DNA of 18,715 nucleotides from Myxococcales bacterium UBA5297 (GTDB lineage Bacteria; Myxococcota; Myxococcia; Myxococcales; UBA5297), in the NCBI GenBank assembly GCA_002408385.1, contig DHSB01000010.1, positions 1 to 18,715 on the forward strand, in the 5' to 3' direction. The notes under the pieces are model-generated. The model saw only the letters and a program-made list of their open reading frames with translations, was not told where the DNA came from and did not search any database. Both the position numbers and the translations under genes were made by a program. Below are positions 7,579 through 14,926 of the stretch, piece after piece (positions within the stretch are counted from its first letter, which is position 1; every line of letters begins with the position of its first letter).

Positions 7579-8481
7579 TTAGCCCACGATCCAGCGCCAC
7601 AGCGGCAAGGTCGCGAAGCTGAGCAGCGTCGAGACCATGATCGCGTTGACGACCAGATGGAGCCTCAGGCCGAAGAGCAACGCGAGGGTGAGCGAGAAGA
7701 ACATCGTCGGCATGGCGGCCTGGAGTACCGAGACCTGCAGGAGCTCGGACGGCAGGCCGATGGCGCTCAGGATCAGGAAGACGGCCAGCGGCACCACGAG
7801 CAGCTTGCCGACCGTGGCGACCGCGACCCACTTCAGGTCCTGTCTCCACGCCGAGAGCTGAAGCGACAGCCCGATGGACAGCATGATGAGCGGGGTGGTG
7901 AGGTTGCCGATGCGGGTGAGGATCTCCGCGAGCAGCGAGGGCAGCGCCACCCCGCGCAGCGCCAGCCCGAGACCGAGGCCCCAAATCGGCGGGAAGAGCA
8001 GCAGCTTGCGGGCGATCTGCCTGACGTCGATGCTCCCGTCTCCACCGGCCGCGCTCGCGAGGACGACCGCGACGGTGTTGGTAGCCAGCGAGGCGCCGAG
8101 CAGGTCGAAGAAGATTGCCAGCGTCAGCCCGCGGCTGCCGTAGAAGCCCTGGAGCACCGGGTAGCCGAAGAAGGTCGTGTTGCCGAAGACGGTGACGATG
8201 ACGAGCGCGCCCGCGAGAGCCTTGGGCAGCTTGAAGGCGCGGCAGAGCGCGAGGCCGACGAGCGAGCCGCCGAGCGCCACGCCCCAGGCGACCGCCGGCA
8301 GGATCAGCAGCGACCAGGAGAGCTCGGCGCGGTGGATCTCGAGGAAGATGAGCGGCGGGAGGGTGAAGTAGAAGACCGCCGTGCTCAGGTCCTTGGCCAT
8401 GTCCGCGCGCACCAGCGCGGTGGTTCGCAGGACATAGCCCGAGCCCACCATGACCCCCACGAAGGCCAGCAGCTCGGCCAT
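7579..8481 (-). CDS. AEC-family permease (auxin efflux carrier-type transporter)
   Basis: Predicted 300-residue inner-membrane transporter with about ten hydrophobic helices, the usual size and topology for bacterial AEC/BART-superfamily carriers. Family signs are the N-terminal ELLAFVGVMVGSGYVLR, the helix FYFTLPPLIFLEI (37-49), the unwound-helix motif VFGNTTFFGYPVLQ (98-111), and the second-half segment NLTTPLIMLSIGLSL (193-207). Bacterial members mostly export or exchange small carboxylates such as malate; the auxin name comes from plant relatives. The ATG at 8481 starts at the conserved N-terminus but lacks a standard ribosome binding site; instead a G-rich stretch is paired in a hairpin at 8493-8510. 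It lies 307 bp downstream of the receiver protein on the same strand. The substrate is unknown. Confidence 0.9.
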   Translation of the reverse strand: MAELLAFVGVMVGSGYVLRTTALVRADMAKDLSTAVFYFTLPPLIFLEIHRAELSWSLLILPAVAWGVALGGSLVGLALCRAFKLPKALAGALVIVTVFGNTTFFGYPVLQGFYGSRGLTLAIFFDLLGASLATNTVAVVLASAAGGDGSIDVRQIARKLLLFPPIWGLGLGLALRGVALPSLLAEILTRIGNLTTPLIMLSIGLSLQLSAWRQDLKWVAVATVGKLLVVPLAVFLILSAIGLPSELLQVSVLQAAMPTMFFSLTLALLFGLRLHLVVNAIMVSTLLSFATLPLWRWIVG

Positions 8482-8492
8482 GAGGACGCATA

Positions 8493-8510
8493 CCCCCGCG
8501 CCCGCGGGGG
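8493..8510 (-). promoter_or_regulatory. GC-only hairpin covering the permease translation start region
   Basis: CCCCCGCG, two bases, then CGCGGGGG: a perfect 8-bp stem (7 bp with a realistic 4-base loop). It ends 12 bases upstream of the permease ATG. The only G-rich candidate ribosome binding site lies inside the 3' arm, so folding would hide it. Confidence 0.4.
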
Positions 8511-8526
8511 CGCACAAGCGGTTTGG

Positions 8527-8542
8527 GGCGCGTACTGTGCCA
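8527..8542 (-). promoter_or_regulatory. Possible sigma-54 type -24/-12 element
   Basis: Read on the minus strand it is TGGCACAGTACGCGCC. The -24 half TGGCAC is exact, and GC follows at the correct GG-N10-GC spacing. The -12 half lacks the usual TT before GC, so the match is partial. It lies about 46 bases upstream of the permease ATG. Confidence 0.25.
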
Positions 8543-8717
8543 TAAACCCGACAGCGAAAGGGGCGAGGGCGGTCCGCCGGCCGTTGGTTCGGCAGCCCGC
8601 TCAAGATGCGTCGGCAAAGCCCCATTCGCGCCGAGCCGATCGGCGTGAGGGTAGTCGAGTGCCCGGTCGGGCGAGATTTCGGCCCCGTCAAGCTCGGCCG
8701 ACGCCCGGCGTGAACAG

Positions 8718-8735
8718 CGGCTCGGGGGCGAGCCG
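8718..8735 (-). terminator. Terminator-like hairpin after the response regulator
   Basis: CGGCTCG, a GGGG loop (CCCC on the transcript), then CGAGCCG: a perfect 7-bp stem. It sits 53 bases beyond the regulator stop codon on the minus strand. No T-run follows. Confidence 0.35.
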
Positions 8736-8740
8736 AATCG

Positions 8741-8774
8741 AAGCGAAAGCCGAGAGGAAGCGAATGCCGAGAGG
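8741..8774. repeat. Two tandem copies of a 17-bp sequence
   Basis: AAGCGAAAGCCGAGAGG is followed at once by AAGCGAATGCCGAGAGG, with one mismatch. It lies immediately after the response regulator stop codon. It could be a recent slippage duplication. Confidence 0.7.
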
Positions 8775-8788
8775 GGGCGACGCTTCTT

Positions 8789-9250
8789 TCAGGCGTCGAA
8801 GTCCCTTTCGTGCTCGCCTGGCTCTTCGAGCGCGGTTTCGATGGTCGCCAGGAGCAGGGTCGCATCGAAGGGCTTGGCCAGGTAGTAAGGGTTGCGGTGC
8901 GCCAGGGCCCGGTCACGCGCGGTCTCGGCCGCGGTCATGATGACGATGGGGGGATGGCCTTTGATCTTCGCGAGCAGCTCGAGCACCTCCTCGCCCGACA
9001 GCCCCGGCATCCGCATGTCGAGCAGCACCACGTCGGGCGCCTCGTGCGCGAGCTCCTGGAGCGCCCGCGCGCCGCTGGGCGCTGTCTTCACCCGGTAGTT
9101 GGCGAGCTCGAGCACTTCGCGGACGTAGTCCCGAAGGTCGGGGTCGTCGTCGACCACGAGCACCAGCTTGCGCTGCAGACCGTACTCGAGCCCTTCGGGT
9201 TCCCTCGGCTTGCCCGCCTTGTTTTCTTTGTCGTCCACGGTCGCCCCCAT
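8789..9250 (-). CDS. Single-domain (receiver-only) response regulator
   Basis: Predicted 153-residue cytoplasmic CheY-like protein. After a 28-residue charged N-terminal extension, the receiver domain starts at KLVLVVDDDPDLRDYV. The acidic pocket is Asp34-Asp35, the phospho-acceptor Asp78 (VVLLDMRMPG), the conserved Thr106 (VIMTAAE) and Lys126 with the cis-Pro (LAKPF). All residues needed for phosphorylation are present. There is no DNA-binding or enzymatic output domain, so it should act by protein contact or as a phosphorelay intermediate. The ATG at 9250 gives the compact protein; the longer frame reads through a dispersed repeat and is unlikely. No strong ribosome binding site is seen. 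No histidine kinase adjoins it; the kinase at 4673-6067 is 2.7 kb away. Confidence 0.93.
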   Translation of the reverse strand: MGATVDDKENKAGKPREPEGLEYGLQRKLVLVVDDDPDLRDYVREVLELANYRVKTAPSGARALQELAHEAPDVVLLDMRMPGLSGEEVLELLAKIKGHPPIVIMTAAETARDRALAHRNPYYLAKPFDATLLLATIETALEEPGEHERDFDA

Positions 9251-9378
9251 TTCGTGCGAGGCGAATCTAATGAGCGCCCCGCCGCAATTCACAGGGCATT
9301 GGCCCGCCCCCCGGAGTGAGCGCCGTTTCCGGGGACCTCGCTGTCGGCGGAGGCGAAGTGAAGATGTGTCGAATTCGA

Positions 9379-9560
9379 GCGATAACCGGTCAGCCCGAGC
9401 GTAGGTCGAGCTTGCGAGGCCGAAGTCGAAGGGCCTCTCGACTTCGCCTCCCTCGTTCCTCGGGAGGCTTACGCTCGAGGCGAGCGGGGGGCGGGCCGAG
9501 GTCCAGCCTTCGACTTCGCTCGAGGTGACGGGAGGCCGGGCCGAGCTCAAGGAGATTTCG
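9379..9560 (+). repeat. Dispersed intergenic repeat, copy 3 (longest)
   Basis: It starts with GCGATAACCGGTCAGCCCGA as in copy 2. It continues with CTTCGCCTCCCTCGTTCCTC and GGGAGGCTTACGCTCGAGG, then CTTCGACTTCGCTCGAGGTG, and ends with the flank GCCGGGCCGAGCTC and AGGAGATTTC shared with copy 1. It therefore joins the left part of copy 2 with the right part of copy 1 and is the best guide to the full element (about 180 bp). Confidence 0.78.
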
Positions 9561-9590
9561 CGACAGGCCTCGAGGCCGGGAAGAGCGCTG

Positions 9591-9620
9591 CCACGCCCCT
9601 CCGGACGCGACGGGGCGTGG
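9591..9620. promoter_or_regulatory. Hairpin upstream of the transhydrogenase operon
   Basis: CCACGCCCC and GGGGCGTGG form a perfect 9-bp stem with a 12-base loop, about 100 bases before the pntAA start codon. It could be a leader hairpin, an operator or a terminator for rightward readthrough. The sequence does not decide between these. Confidence 0.35.
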
Positions 9621-9719
9621 GCATCCGCTACACGGCCTCTTGGCCGCTCGGGCCGTCCCGTCCGCGCTCGGCGGGCAGCAGTCCTTCTATCCGCGCGGGC
9701 GAGCCCCAACTTTCTCTGC

Positions 9720-10877
9720 ATGTCGAGCGTGGTCGTTCTCCGGGAACGCCGGCCGGGCGAGAGGCGGGTCGCTGCCACCCCCGAGACGGTCAGGCGGATG
9801 GTCAAAGAAGGGCTCTCGGTCGTGGTCGAGGCGGGCGCGGGGGCGGGCGCGCACATCCCCGACCAGCGCTACGAGGAGGCCGGCGCCGCGCTGGCGACCG
9901 ACCCGCGGCGCGCTCTCCTTGGCGCGGACCTCGCGCTTCGAGTCTCCTCGCCGTTTCACAGCGAGGAGCTGGGCGACGAGGCGAGCCTGCTCCAGGAGGG
10001 AGCGGTCGTCGTCGGCCTGCTCGATCCGTTCCGCACTCTCGAGACGGTCCGGACCTTGGCGCGGCGCGGGGTGAGCGCGCTCGCCATGGAGCTCGTCCCG
10101 CGCATCAGCCGCGCCCAGCGCATCGACGCGCTCTCCTCGCAGGCGAGCCTCGCTGGCTATAAGGCCGCCCTGCTCGCCGCCACCCACCTCGACAAACAGC
10201 TCCCGCTGATGATGACCGCCGCGGGTACGGTGCAGCCTGCCCGTTTCGTCGTGCTCGGAGCCGGCGTCGCCGGGCTGCAGGCGGTCGCCACCGCGCACCG
10301 GCTGGGCGCCGTCGTCGAGGTCTCCGACGTGCGGCCGGCGGTCCGGGAGCAGGTCCAGTCGCTCGGGGCGCGCTTCATCGAGCTGCCGGAGCTGGAGCAG
10401 GCCGAGACGGCCGGTGGCTATGCGCGCCAAGCAAGCGCCGAGTTTCTGAGCCGCCAGCGCGAAATCCTGAAGGCGCACCTCGCCAAGGCCGACGCGGCCA
10501 TCGCCACCGCCCAGGTTCCCGGCAAGCCCGCGCCCACCCTCATCACCGCGGAGATGGTCGAGGCGATGCGCCCCGGCGCGGTGATCGTCGACCTCGCCGC
10601 GGAGCAGGGCGGCAACTGCGAGCTGACCGTCCCTGGGCAGGACGTCGAGCGTGGCGGCGTGCTCATCATCGGCCGCACCAACCTGCCGGCGACGGTCGCC
10701 GCCGACGCGAGCGCGCTCTACGCGCGCAACGTGCTCGAGGTCGTGCTGCTCGTCGCCAGCAAGGGCGAGGTGCGCCTGGATCTCGAGGACCCCATCGTCG
10801 CCGCGATGCTGCTGACGCACGGCGGCGAGGTGAAGAACGCGGCCGTCGCAGCCCTGCTCGAAGGAGGCGCAGAGTGA
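9720..10877 (+). CDS. pntAA: NAD(P) transhydrogenase subunit alpha, part 1 (domain I)
   Basis: Predicted 385-residue soluble NAD(H)-binding domain I of proton-translocating transhydrogenase, which uses the proton gradient to move hydride from NADH to NADP+. The N-terminal part has RERRPGERRVAATPETV (8-24). The catalytic strip PRISRAQRIDALSSQAS supplies Arg128, Gln133, Asp136 and Ser139, matching the residues that hold the nicotinamide in the Rhodospirillum enzyme. The Rossmann motif is VLGAGVAGLQA (178-188), followed by the ligand-gripping region VIVDLAAEQGGN (288-299). The protein ends without membrane helices, as in the split-alpha arrangement. The ATG at 9720 opens exactly at the conserved N-terminus, although no good ribosome binding site precedes it. 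The stop codon overlaps the next gene's start (TGATG). Confidence 0.95.
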   Translation: MSSVVVLRERRPGERRVAATPETVRRMVKEGLSVVVEAGAGAGAHIPDQRYEEAGAALATDPRRALLGADLALRVSSPFHSEELGDEASLLQEGAVVVGLLDPFRTLETVRTLARRGVSALAMELVPRISRAQRIDALSSQASLAGYKAALLAATHLDKQLPLMMTAAGTVQPARFVVLGAGVAGLQAVATAHRLGAVVEVSDVRPAVREQVQSLGARFIELPELEQAETAGGYARQASAEFLSRQREILKAHLAKADAAIATAQVPGKPAPTLITAEMVEAMRPGAVIVDLAAEQGGNCELTVPGQDVERGGVLIIGRTNLPATVAADASALYARNVLEVVLLVASKGEVRLDLEDPIVAAMLLTHGGEVKNAAVAALLEGGAE

Positions 10878-11158
10878 TGGGCCCGTACCTGGTCGGCCTC
10901 TACGTCTTCGTCCTCGCGGCGTTCGTCGGCTTCGAGGTGATCGCCAAAGTCCCGCCTACGCTGCACACCCCGCTGATGTCCGGGGCGAACGCCATCAGCG
11001 GCATCACCATCGTCGGCGCGCTGCTCAGCGCGCGCACCGCCGAGGTGTCGACGGGCAACCTGCTCGGCGCCCTCGCCATCGCCCTGGCGACGGTCAACGT
11101 CGTCGGCGGCTTTCTCGTGACCGACCGGATGCTGCGCATGTTCGGGAGAAAGCGATGA
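10877..11158 (+). CDS. pntAB: NAD(P) transhydrogenase subunit alpha, part 2 (small membrane subunit)
   Basis: Predicted 93-residue membrane protein forming the alpha-derived part of domain II, the proton channel. It has three or four hydrophobic helices: YLVGLYVFVLAAFVGFEVI, then SGANAISGITIVGALL (the conserved stretch after HTPLMSG), and LLGALAIALATVNVVGGFLV. The ending TDRMLRMFGRKR is typical of the family. AGGAGG at 10862-10867 lies nine bases before the ATG, inside the end of pntAA. A GTG three bases earlier is an equally possible start. The gene shares one base with the pntAA stop and overlaps pntB by four bases (ATGA), indicating translational coupling. Confidence 0.94.
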   Translation: MGPYLVGLYVFVLAAFVGFEVIAKVPPTLHTPLMSGANAISGITIVGALLSARTAEVSTGNLLGALAIALATVNVVGGFLVTDRMLRMFGRKR

Positions 11159-12567
11159 ACGCCCGGACGGTCGTCGTCGCGCTCGTCTACCTGCTCTCGG
11201 CGGTCCTCTTCATCCTCGGGTTGATGCGGCTCTCGAAGGTGCGCACCGCGCGCCGGGGCAACGCCATCGCCGCGACCGGGATGCTGCTCGCGGTGGTCGG
11301 CACGCTCGTCGAGCTTGGCCGGGTGGACTACCGCTGGATAGTCGGCGGCCTCGTCGTCGGCGCGGCCGTCGGAGCGCTCGCCGCCTACCGCGTGAAGATG
11401 ACCGGGATGCCCGAGCTCGTCGCGCTGCTCAACGGCTTCGGCGGCGCGGCCTCGGCGCTGGTGGCGCTGTCGGTCTACTGGTCCGACATCGTCGAGCCGC
11501 CCGCCGTTGCTGCGCCCGATGCCGCCGGGGCGGCGACGATCGGCCTCTCGGCGCTCATCGGCGCGCTCACCTTCTCCGGCAGCCTCGTCGCGTTCGGCAA
11601 GCTGAGCGGTGCCCTCTCCGGCAAGCCGCGCTCGTTCCCCGGGCTGCATTTGCTCGCGCTCGCGCTCCTCCTCGCCAGCCTTGGGGCTATCGGCTTCTTC
11701 GCGTTCTCGGCCGGGCAAGCGACGCTCGGCGCGAAGGTGTTGATCGGCTTGGTCTGCGCCTCGCTCGTGCTCGGGGTTCTGCTGGTCGTCCCCATCGGCG
11801 GCGCGGACATGCCCGTCGTCGTCTCGCTGCTCAACTCGTACTCGGGCCTCGCCGCCGCGGCGACCGGCTTCGTCGTCGGCAACCTCCTGCTGATCATCGC
11901 CGGCGCGCTCGTCGGCGCGGCCGGGCTCATCCTCACGCGCATCATGTGCAAGGCGATGAACCGCTCGTTGCCGAGCGTCGTGCTCGGAGGCTTCGGTGGC
12001 GAGGTCGGCGCGCCGACCGGGACCGAGGAGTACCAGAACGTGCGCGCGGCGACGCCCGAGGAGGCGGCGATGGTGCTCGAGGCGGCCGGCTCGGTGGTCA
12101 TCGTCCCCGGCTACGGGCTCGCGGTCTCCCAGGCGCAGCACGCCACCCGCGAGCTCGCCGATCTGCTCGAGCAGCGTGGCGCCCGCGTCAGCTTCGCCAT
12201 CCACCCGGTCGCCGGCCGGATGCCCGGGCACATGAACGTCCTGCTCGCCGAGGCCGAGGTGCCCTACGAGAAGCTCGTCGAGATGGAGCAGATCAACCCG
12301 GACCTCAAGGACACCGACGTCGCGCTGGTGCTCGGCGCCAACGACGTAGTCAACCCGGCGGCCGAGACGAGGAAAGACAGCCCCATCTATGGAATGCCCA
12401 TCGTCCAGGTCTACAACGCCAAGACGGTCTTCATCGTGAAGCGCTCGCTCGGCTCGGGCTACGCGGGGGTCAAGAACGAGCTGTTCGAGGCGCCCAACGC
12501 CTCGATGATCTTCGGCGACGCGAAGAAGGTGCTGCAGGCGTTGGTGGCCGAGCTGAAGCTGGAGTGA
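11155..12567 (+). CDS. pntB: NAD(P) transhydrogenase subunit beta
   Basis: Predicted 470-residue inner-membrane subunit. The first 265 or so residues hold about nine helices of domain II, including GMPELVALLNGFGGAASALVA (84-104) and the channel region GGADMPVVVSLLNSYSG (215-231). Domain III, which binds NADP(H), begins near residue 280. It shows GYGLAVSQAQ (319-328), HPVAGRMPGHMNVLLAEA (350-367), GANDVVNPAA (394-403), the KRS loop at 429-431, GYAGVKNELF (435-444) and the MIFGDAKK end. All are hallmarks of a functional subunit, and length matches the family. It is the last gene of the operon; only 26 bases separate its stop from the convergent small gene, with no clear terminator hairpin in the gap. 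Confidence 0.96.
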   Translation: MNARTVVVALVYLLSAVLFILGLMRLSKVRTARRGNAIAATGMLLAVVGTLVELGRVDYRWIVGGLVVGAAVGALAAYRVKMTGMPELVALLNGFGGAASALVALSVYWSDIVEPPAVAAPDAAGAATIGLSALIGALTFSGSLVAFGKLSGALSGKPRSFPGLHLLALALLLASLGAIGFFAFSAGQATLGAKVLIGLVCASLVLGVLLVVPIGGADMPVVVSLLNSYSGLAAAATGFVVGNLLLIIAGALVGAAGLILTRIMCKAMNRSLPSVVLGGFGGEVGAPTGTEEYQNVRAATPEEAAMVLEAAGSVVIVPGYGLAVSQAQHATRELADLLEQRGARVSFAIHPVAGRMPGHMNVLLAEAEVPYEKLVEMEQINPDLKDTDVALVLGANDVVNPAAETRKDSPIYGMPIVQVYNAKTVFIVKRSLGSGYAGVKNELFEAPNASMIFGDAKKVLQALVAELKLE

Positions 12568-12593
12568 ACTTCGCGGCTCGGCTTTCGTCCGCG

Positions 12594-12908
12594 TCAATCG
12601 GGCCAGCGCAGGCCGGTGCGCAGGAAGTCGGAAGCGGACAGGCCGGGAGGCAGCGGGCCGACGGACAGCGGCAGGAAGTAGTCCGCATTCATGAGGATGT
12701 CGGCGAGCTTGGCGTCGACAGGCTTGATGCGGCTCAGCCACTCCTCCTCGAGCTCGAGCGAGGCCCCGTCCTGGCCCTGAAACGAGAGCCGTTCGCCGGA
12801 GCGAACGACCTTGCCGACGAAGACGGCCGCCTCGTCCTCTCCCTCTCCGTTCTCCGACCAGAGGAGAAGCGCGAGCTTCGAACGGATGAGCTCTTCGACA
12901 GGGATCAT
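12594..12908 (-). CDS. Conserved-looking small protein of unknown function
   Basis: Predicted 104-residue acidic cytosolic protein. I do not recognise the family. It opens with MIPVEELIRSKLALLLWSEN, continues with a beta-rich middle (EAAVFVGKVVRSGERLSFQG, then ASLELEEEWLSRIKPVD), and ends with ADYFLPLSVGPLPPGLSASDF. There is no signal peptide or membrane helix. GGAG lies nine bases before the ATG, which supports translation. The gene begins 73 bases after the ABC ATPase stop on the same strand, so it may be the last gene of that operon, and it converges on pntB. A role with the exporter is possible only by position. Confidence 0.7.
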   Translation of the reverse strand: MIPVEELIRSKLALLLWSENGEGEDEAAVFVGKVVRSGERLSFQGQDGASLELEEEWLSRIKPVDAKLADILMNADYFLPLSVGPLPPGLSASDFLRTGLRWPD

Positions 12909-12981
12909 CGGGAAGGTCTCCAGTCGCTTCCGGCAGCTCTTCGGCAGCCGCGGCGGATCTGCTCGGCCGGATCCGGCCTCG

Positions 12982-13701
12982 CTACGCTCCGGTCCCCGTC
13001 GGCCGCGTCTCCTCGGGTCGGCGGGGCTGCTCCTCCTCGAGCCGGCCGTCGACGATGCGCACCCGGCGCTCGCAGCGCGCGGCCAGCCCGTCGTCGTGGG
13101 TCGCGATGACCACCGCGGCGCCGCGCTCCTTGGCGATGGAGAGGAGCTGCTCGGCGACCCGCGCGCCGGACTTCGAATCGAGGCTGCCGGTCGGCTCGTC
13201 GGCGAGCAAGACCGCCGGTCGATGGATGAGCGCCCGCGCCACCGCGCAGCGCTGCTCCTGGCCGCCGGAGAGCTGGTCGGGCAGCCGACTGGCGAGGCCT
13301 TGAAGCCCGAGCGCGTCGAGCAGCGAGGCGGCTTCGCGCTCCGCCTGGTCGGTCGAGAGCCCCGCCATGGCGGCGGCGAGCAGCACGTTCTCGCGCACGG
13401 TGAGCCGCGAGAGCAGGTTCGGGCGCTGGAAGACGAACCCCACCGAGCGCGCCCGGTGCGCCCGGTCGGCAGCGCGGTCGCCGCCGAGCGGGCGGCCGGC
13501 GAGGACGACCTCGCCCGCGTCCGCTTCGAGCAGCCCGCCGGCCACCGACAGCAGCGTCGTCTTGCCCGCGCCGCTTGGACCCTGGAGCGCGAGCACCTCG
13601 CCGGGCTCGATGTGCAGCGAGACCTCGACGAGCGCCTGCGTCGCCTGTGGGCCCGAGCCCCTCGCTTTGGAGACGTCCTTCAGGATGAGCGCGGCAGTCA
13701 C
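12982..13701 (-). CDS. ABC transporter ATP-binding protein (MacB/LolD type)
   Basis: Predicted 239-residue cytoplasmic ATPase that would drive the permease encoded just upstream. All motifs are present: Walker A GPSGAGKT (41-48), Q-loop Gln92 (FVFQRPNLLSRLTVREN), signature LSGGQ (144-148), Walker B VLLADEP (164-170) and H-loop His202. The wording of the Q-loop and D-loop regions (TGSLDSKSG) is typical of the LolD/MacB/FtsE group. The start is taken as the GTG at 13701, which overlaps the permease stop (GTGA) and has GGAGG ten bases upstream. The longer frame to 13923 runs inside the permease gene. About 20 proline- and arginine-rich residues follow the core at the C-terminus. The substrate is unknown. 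Confidence 0.92.
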   Translation of the reverse strand: MTAALILKDVSKARGSGPQATQALVEVSLHIEPGEVLALQGPSGAGKTTLLSVAGGLLEADAGEVVLAGRPLGGDRAADRAHRARSVGFVFQRPNLLSRLTVRENVLLAAAMAGLSTDQAEREAASLLDALGLQGLASRLPDQLSGGQEQRCAVARALIHRPAVLLADEPTGSLDSKSGARVAEQLLSIAKERGAAVVIATHDDGLAARCERRVRIVDGRLEEEQPRRPEETRPTGTGA

Positions 13702-14882
13702 GAGCGGAAGGCCTCCAGCGGGTCGATTCTCGAGAGCATGGCGACGGGGAAGAGCGCGGCGAGCGTGCCCGAGACGGAGAAGAGCAGCGCGGCCACGAGG
13801 CAGTCGGATGGAGCGCTCGCCAGCTCGATGGTCGGCACCCAGCGGTCGAGCGCGGCGTCGAGCCCGAGGGCGAGCGCGGTGCCGGTCAGCGCGCCGATGA
13901 TCACCAGGGTGAGGATGTGGCACAGCACGGCGCCGCCGACCGCGAAGGCCGATGTGCCCATCGCCAGCAGCACGCCTATCTCCGGCCGCCGCTCCTCGAT
14001 GAGCCCGTTGACGAGCAGGGCGACGAGCACCGCGGCCATCGCCGCGCCCAGCCCGGCGATGAGGAAGAGCAGCGGGACGATGCCGGTGGTGATCTCGCGG
14101 ACGCTGTTCTCGACGAAGACCTGCCGCTCCCAGGCCGCGCCGCCGGGCGTCTCCTCCTCGATTTGCCGGGCGACCTCCTTGGGGTCGCGCCCGTCCTCGA
14201 CGCGGACGGCGACGAAGGAGGCGCGCCCCTCCAAGCCCATCGCCTGCTGGAGCGCCGCGACGTCGCAGAAGAGCAGCTGGGTCGAGAGCAGGTTGGTCTC
14301 GCGCGTGAGGCCGACCAGCTTCACGGTCTGCCCGCCGACCTTCATCTCGTCGCCGACCTTCAGGCCCAGCCGGTACGCCGCGGCGCGGTCGAGCGCCACC
14401 TCCTGGGGCCCGGCCGGTCGCTGGCCCTCGGCGACCTGCGGAGGTCCGCCGAGGCCGTCGGGGATGCGGTAGCCGATGGCGAGCAGCAGCATCGAGCGCG
14501 GCTTGCCGTCCTCGTCCGGCGCGCCCTCGACGGGGACGAAGCCGCGCACCAGCGGCTCGGCCCGCAGGCCTTCGATCTCCTGCACGTCCGAGATCTGCTC
14601 GGGCAAGAGCATCGCGGAGGAGCGGATGAGGTTGTCGACGCCTTGGGGACCGACCCAGAGGTCGATGTCCGGCTGGCCGGTGTAGCTGGCGACGCTCGCG
14701 CCCAGGCCGCGGTAGGCGGCGAGCAGCACCAGGACGAGCAGGGCGCTGGCGGCGACTCCGGAGAGCGTCAGGGCCGCGCGCCCGGGACGGCTGCGCAGCC
14801 CGCGGTGGAGCAGGTGGCGTCGAGAGCGACGTGCGCCGGCGCCGGGAGGAGGGGGCGGCTGCGCGTCTGAGGACTGGTGCAT
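13698..14882 (-). CDS. FtsX/MacB-family ABC transporter permease
   Basis: Predicted 394-residue inner-membrane permease with the four-helix MacB/LolC layout. TM1 is about residues 36-60 and is followed by a large periplasmic domain (about 62-262, MacB-PCD-like, with DIDLWVGPQGVDNLI and GFVPVEGAPDEDGKP). Then come TM2 (268-293), TM3 (314-340) and TM4 (361-384). The cytoplasmic coupling segment EERRPEIGVLLAMGTS (296-311) and the ending RIDPLEAFR are family signatures. The N-terminal 30 residues are proline- and arginine-rich. The ATG at 14882 has AAGGA at a normal distance; longer frames run into the HAD gene. MacB itself has its ATPase fused, whereas here the ATPase is separate. No membrane-fusion protein is nearby, so transport may be within the envelope rather than out of the cell. 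Confidence 0.92.
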   Translation of the reverse strand: MHQSSDAQPPPPPGAGARRSRRHLLHRGLRSRPGRAALTLSGVAASALLVLVLLAAYRGLGASVASYTGQPDIDLWVGPQGVDNLIRSSAMLLPEQISDVQEIEGLRAEPLVRGFVPVEGAPDEDGKPRSMLLLAIGYRIPDGLGGPPQVAEGQRPAGPQEVALDRAAAYRLGLKVGDEMKVGGQTVKLVGLTRETNLLSTQLLFCDVAALQQAMGLEGRASFVAVRVEDGRDPKEVARQIEEETPGGAAWERQVFVENSVREITTGIVPLLFLIAGLGAAMAAVLVALLVNGLIEERRPEIGVLLAMGTSAFAVGGAVLCHILTLVIIGALTGTALALGLDAALDRWVPTIELASAPSDCLVAALLFSVSGTLAALFPVAMLSRIDPLEAFRS

Positions 14883-14926
14883 GGGGTTTCCTTCACGCCG
14901 GGCAGAGCGCCCCCGGACTTCGCGGA

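Larger units (their letters stand above)
8482..8788 (-). other. 307-bp spacer between response regulator and permease
   Basis: No gene is visible. From the response regulator end it contains a 17-bp tandem duplication (8741-8774), a 7-bp stem hairpin (8718-8735), a possible sigma-54-like element (8527-8542), and a GC-only hairpin (8493-8510) just before the permease start. The contents suggest termination of the regulator transcript and a separate permease promoter. Confidence 0.45.
9251..9719. other. 469-bp region between response regulator and pntAA
   Basis: No gene is seen. It contains a dispersed repeat copy (9379-9560), a perfect 12-bp palindrome GGCCTCGAGGCC (9566-9577) and a 9-bp stem hairpin (9591-9620). 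It must hold the leftward promoter of the response regulator and the rightward promoter of the pnt operon, neither of which I can place with confidence. Confidence 0.5.

Noticed and set aside
8789..9856. A longer response regulator beginning at 9856
   Set aside because: The added 202 residues read through a dispersed repeat and the pntAA leader. The receiver protein begins naturally at the ATG at 9250.
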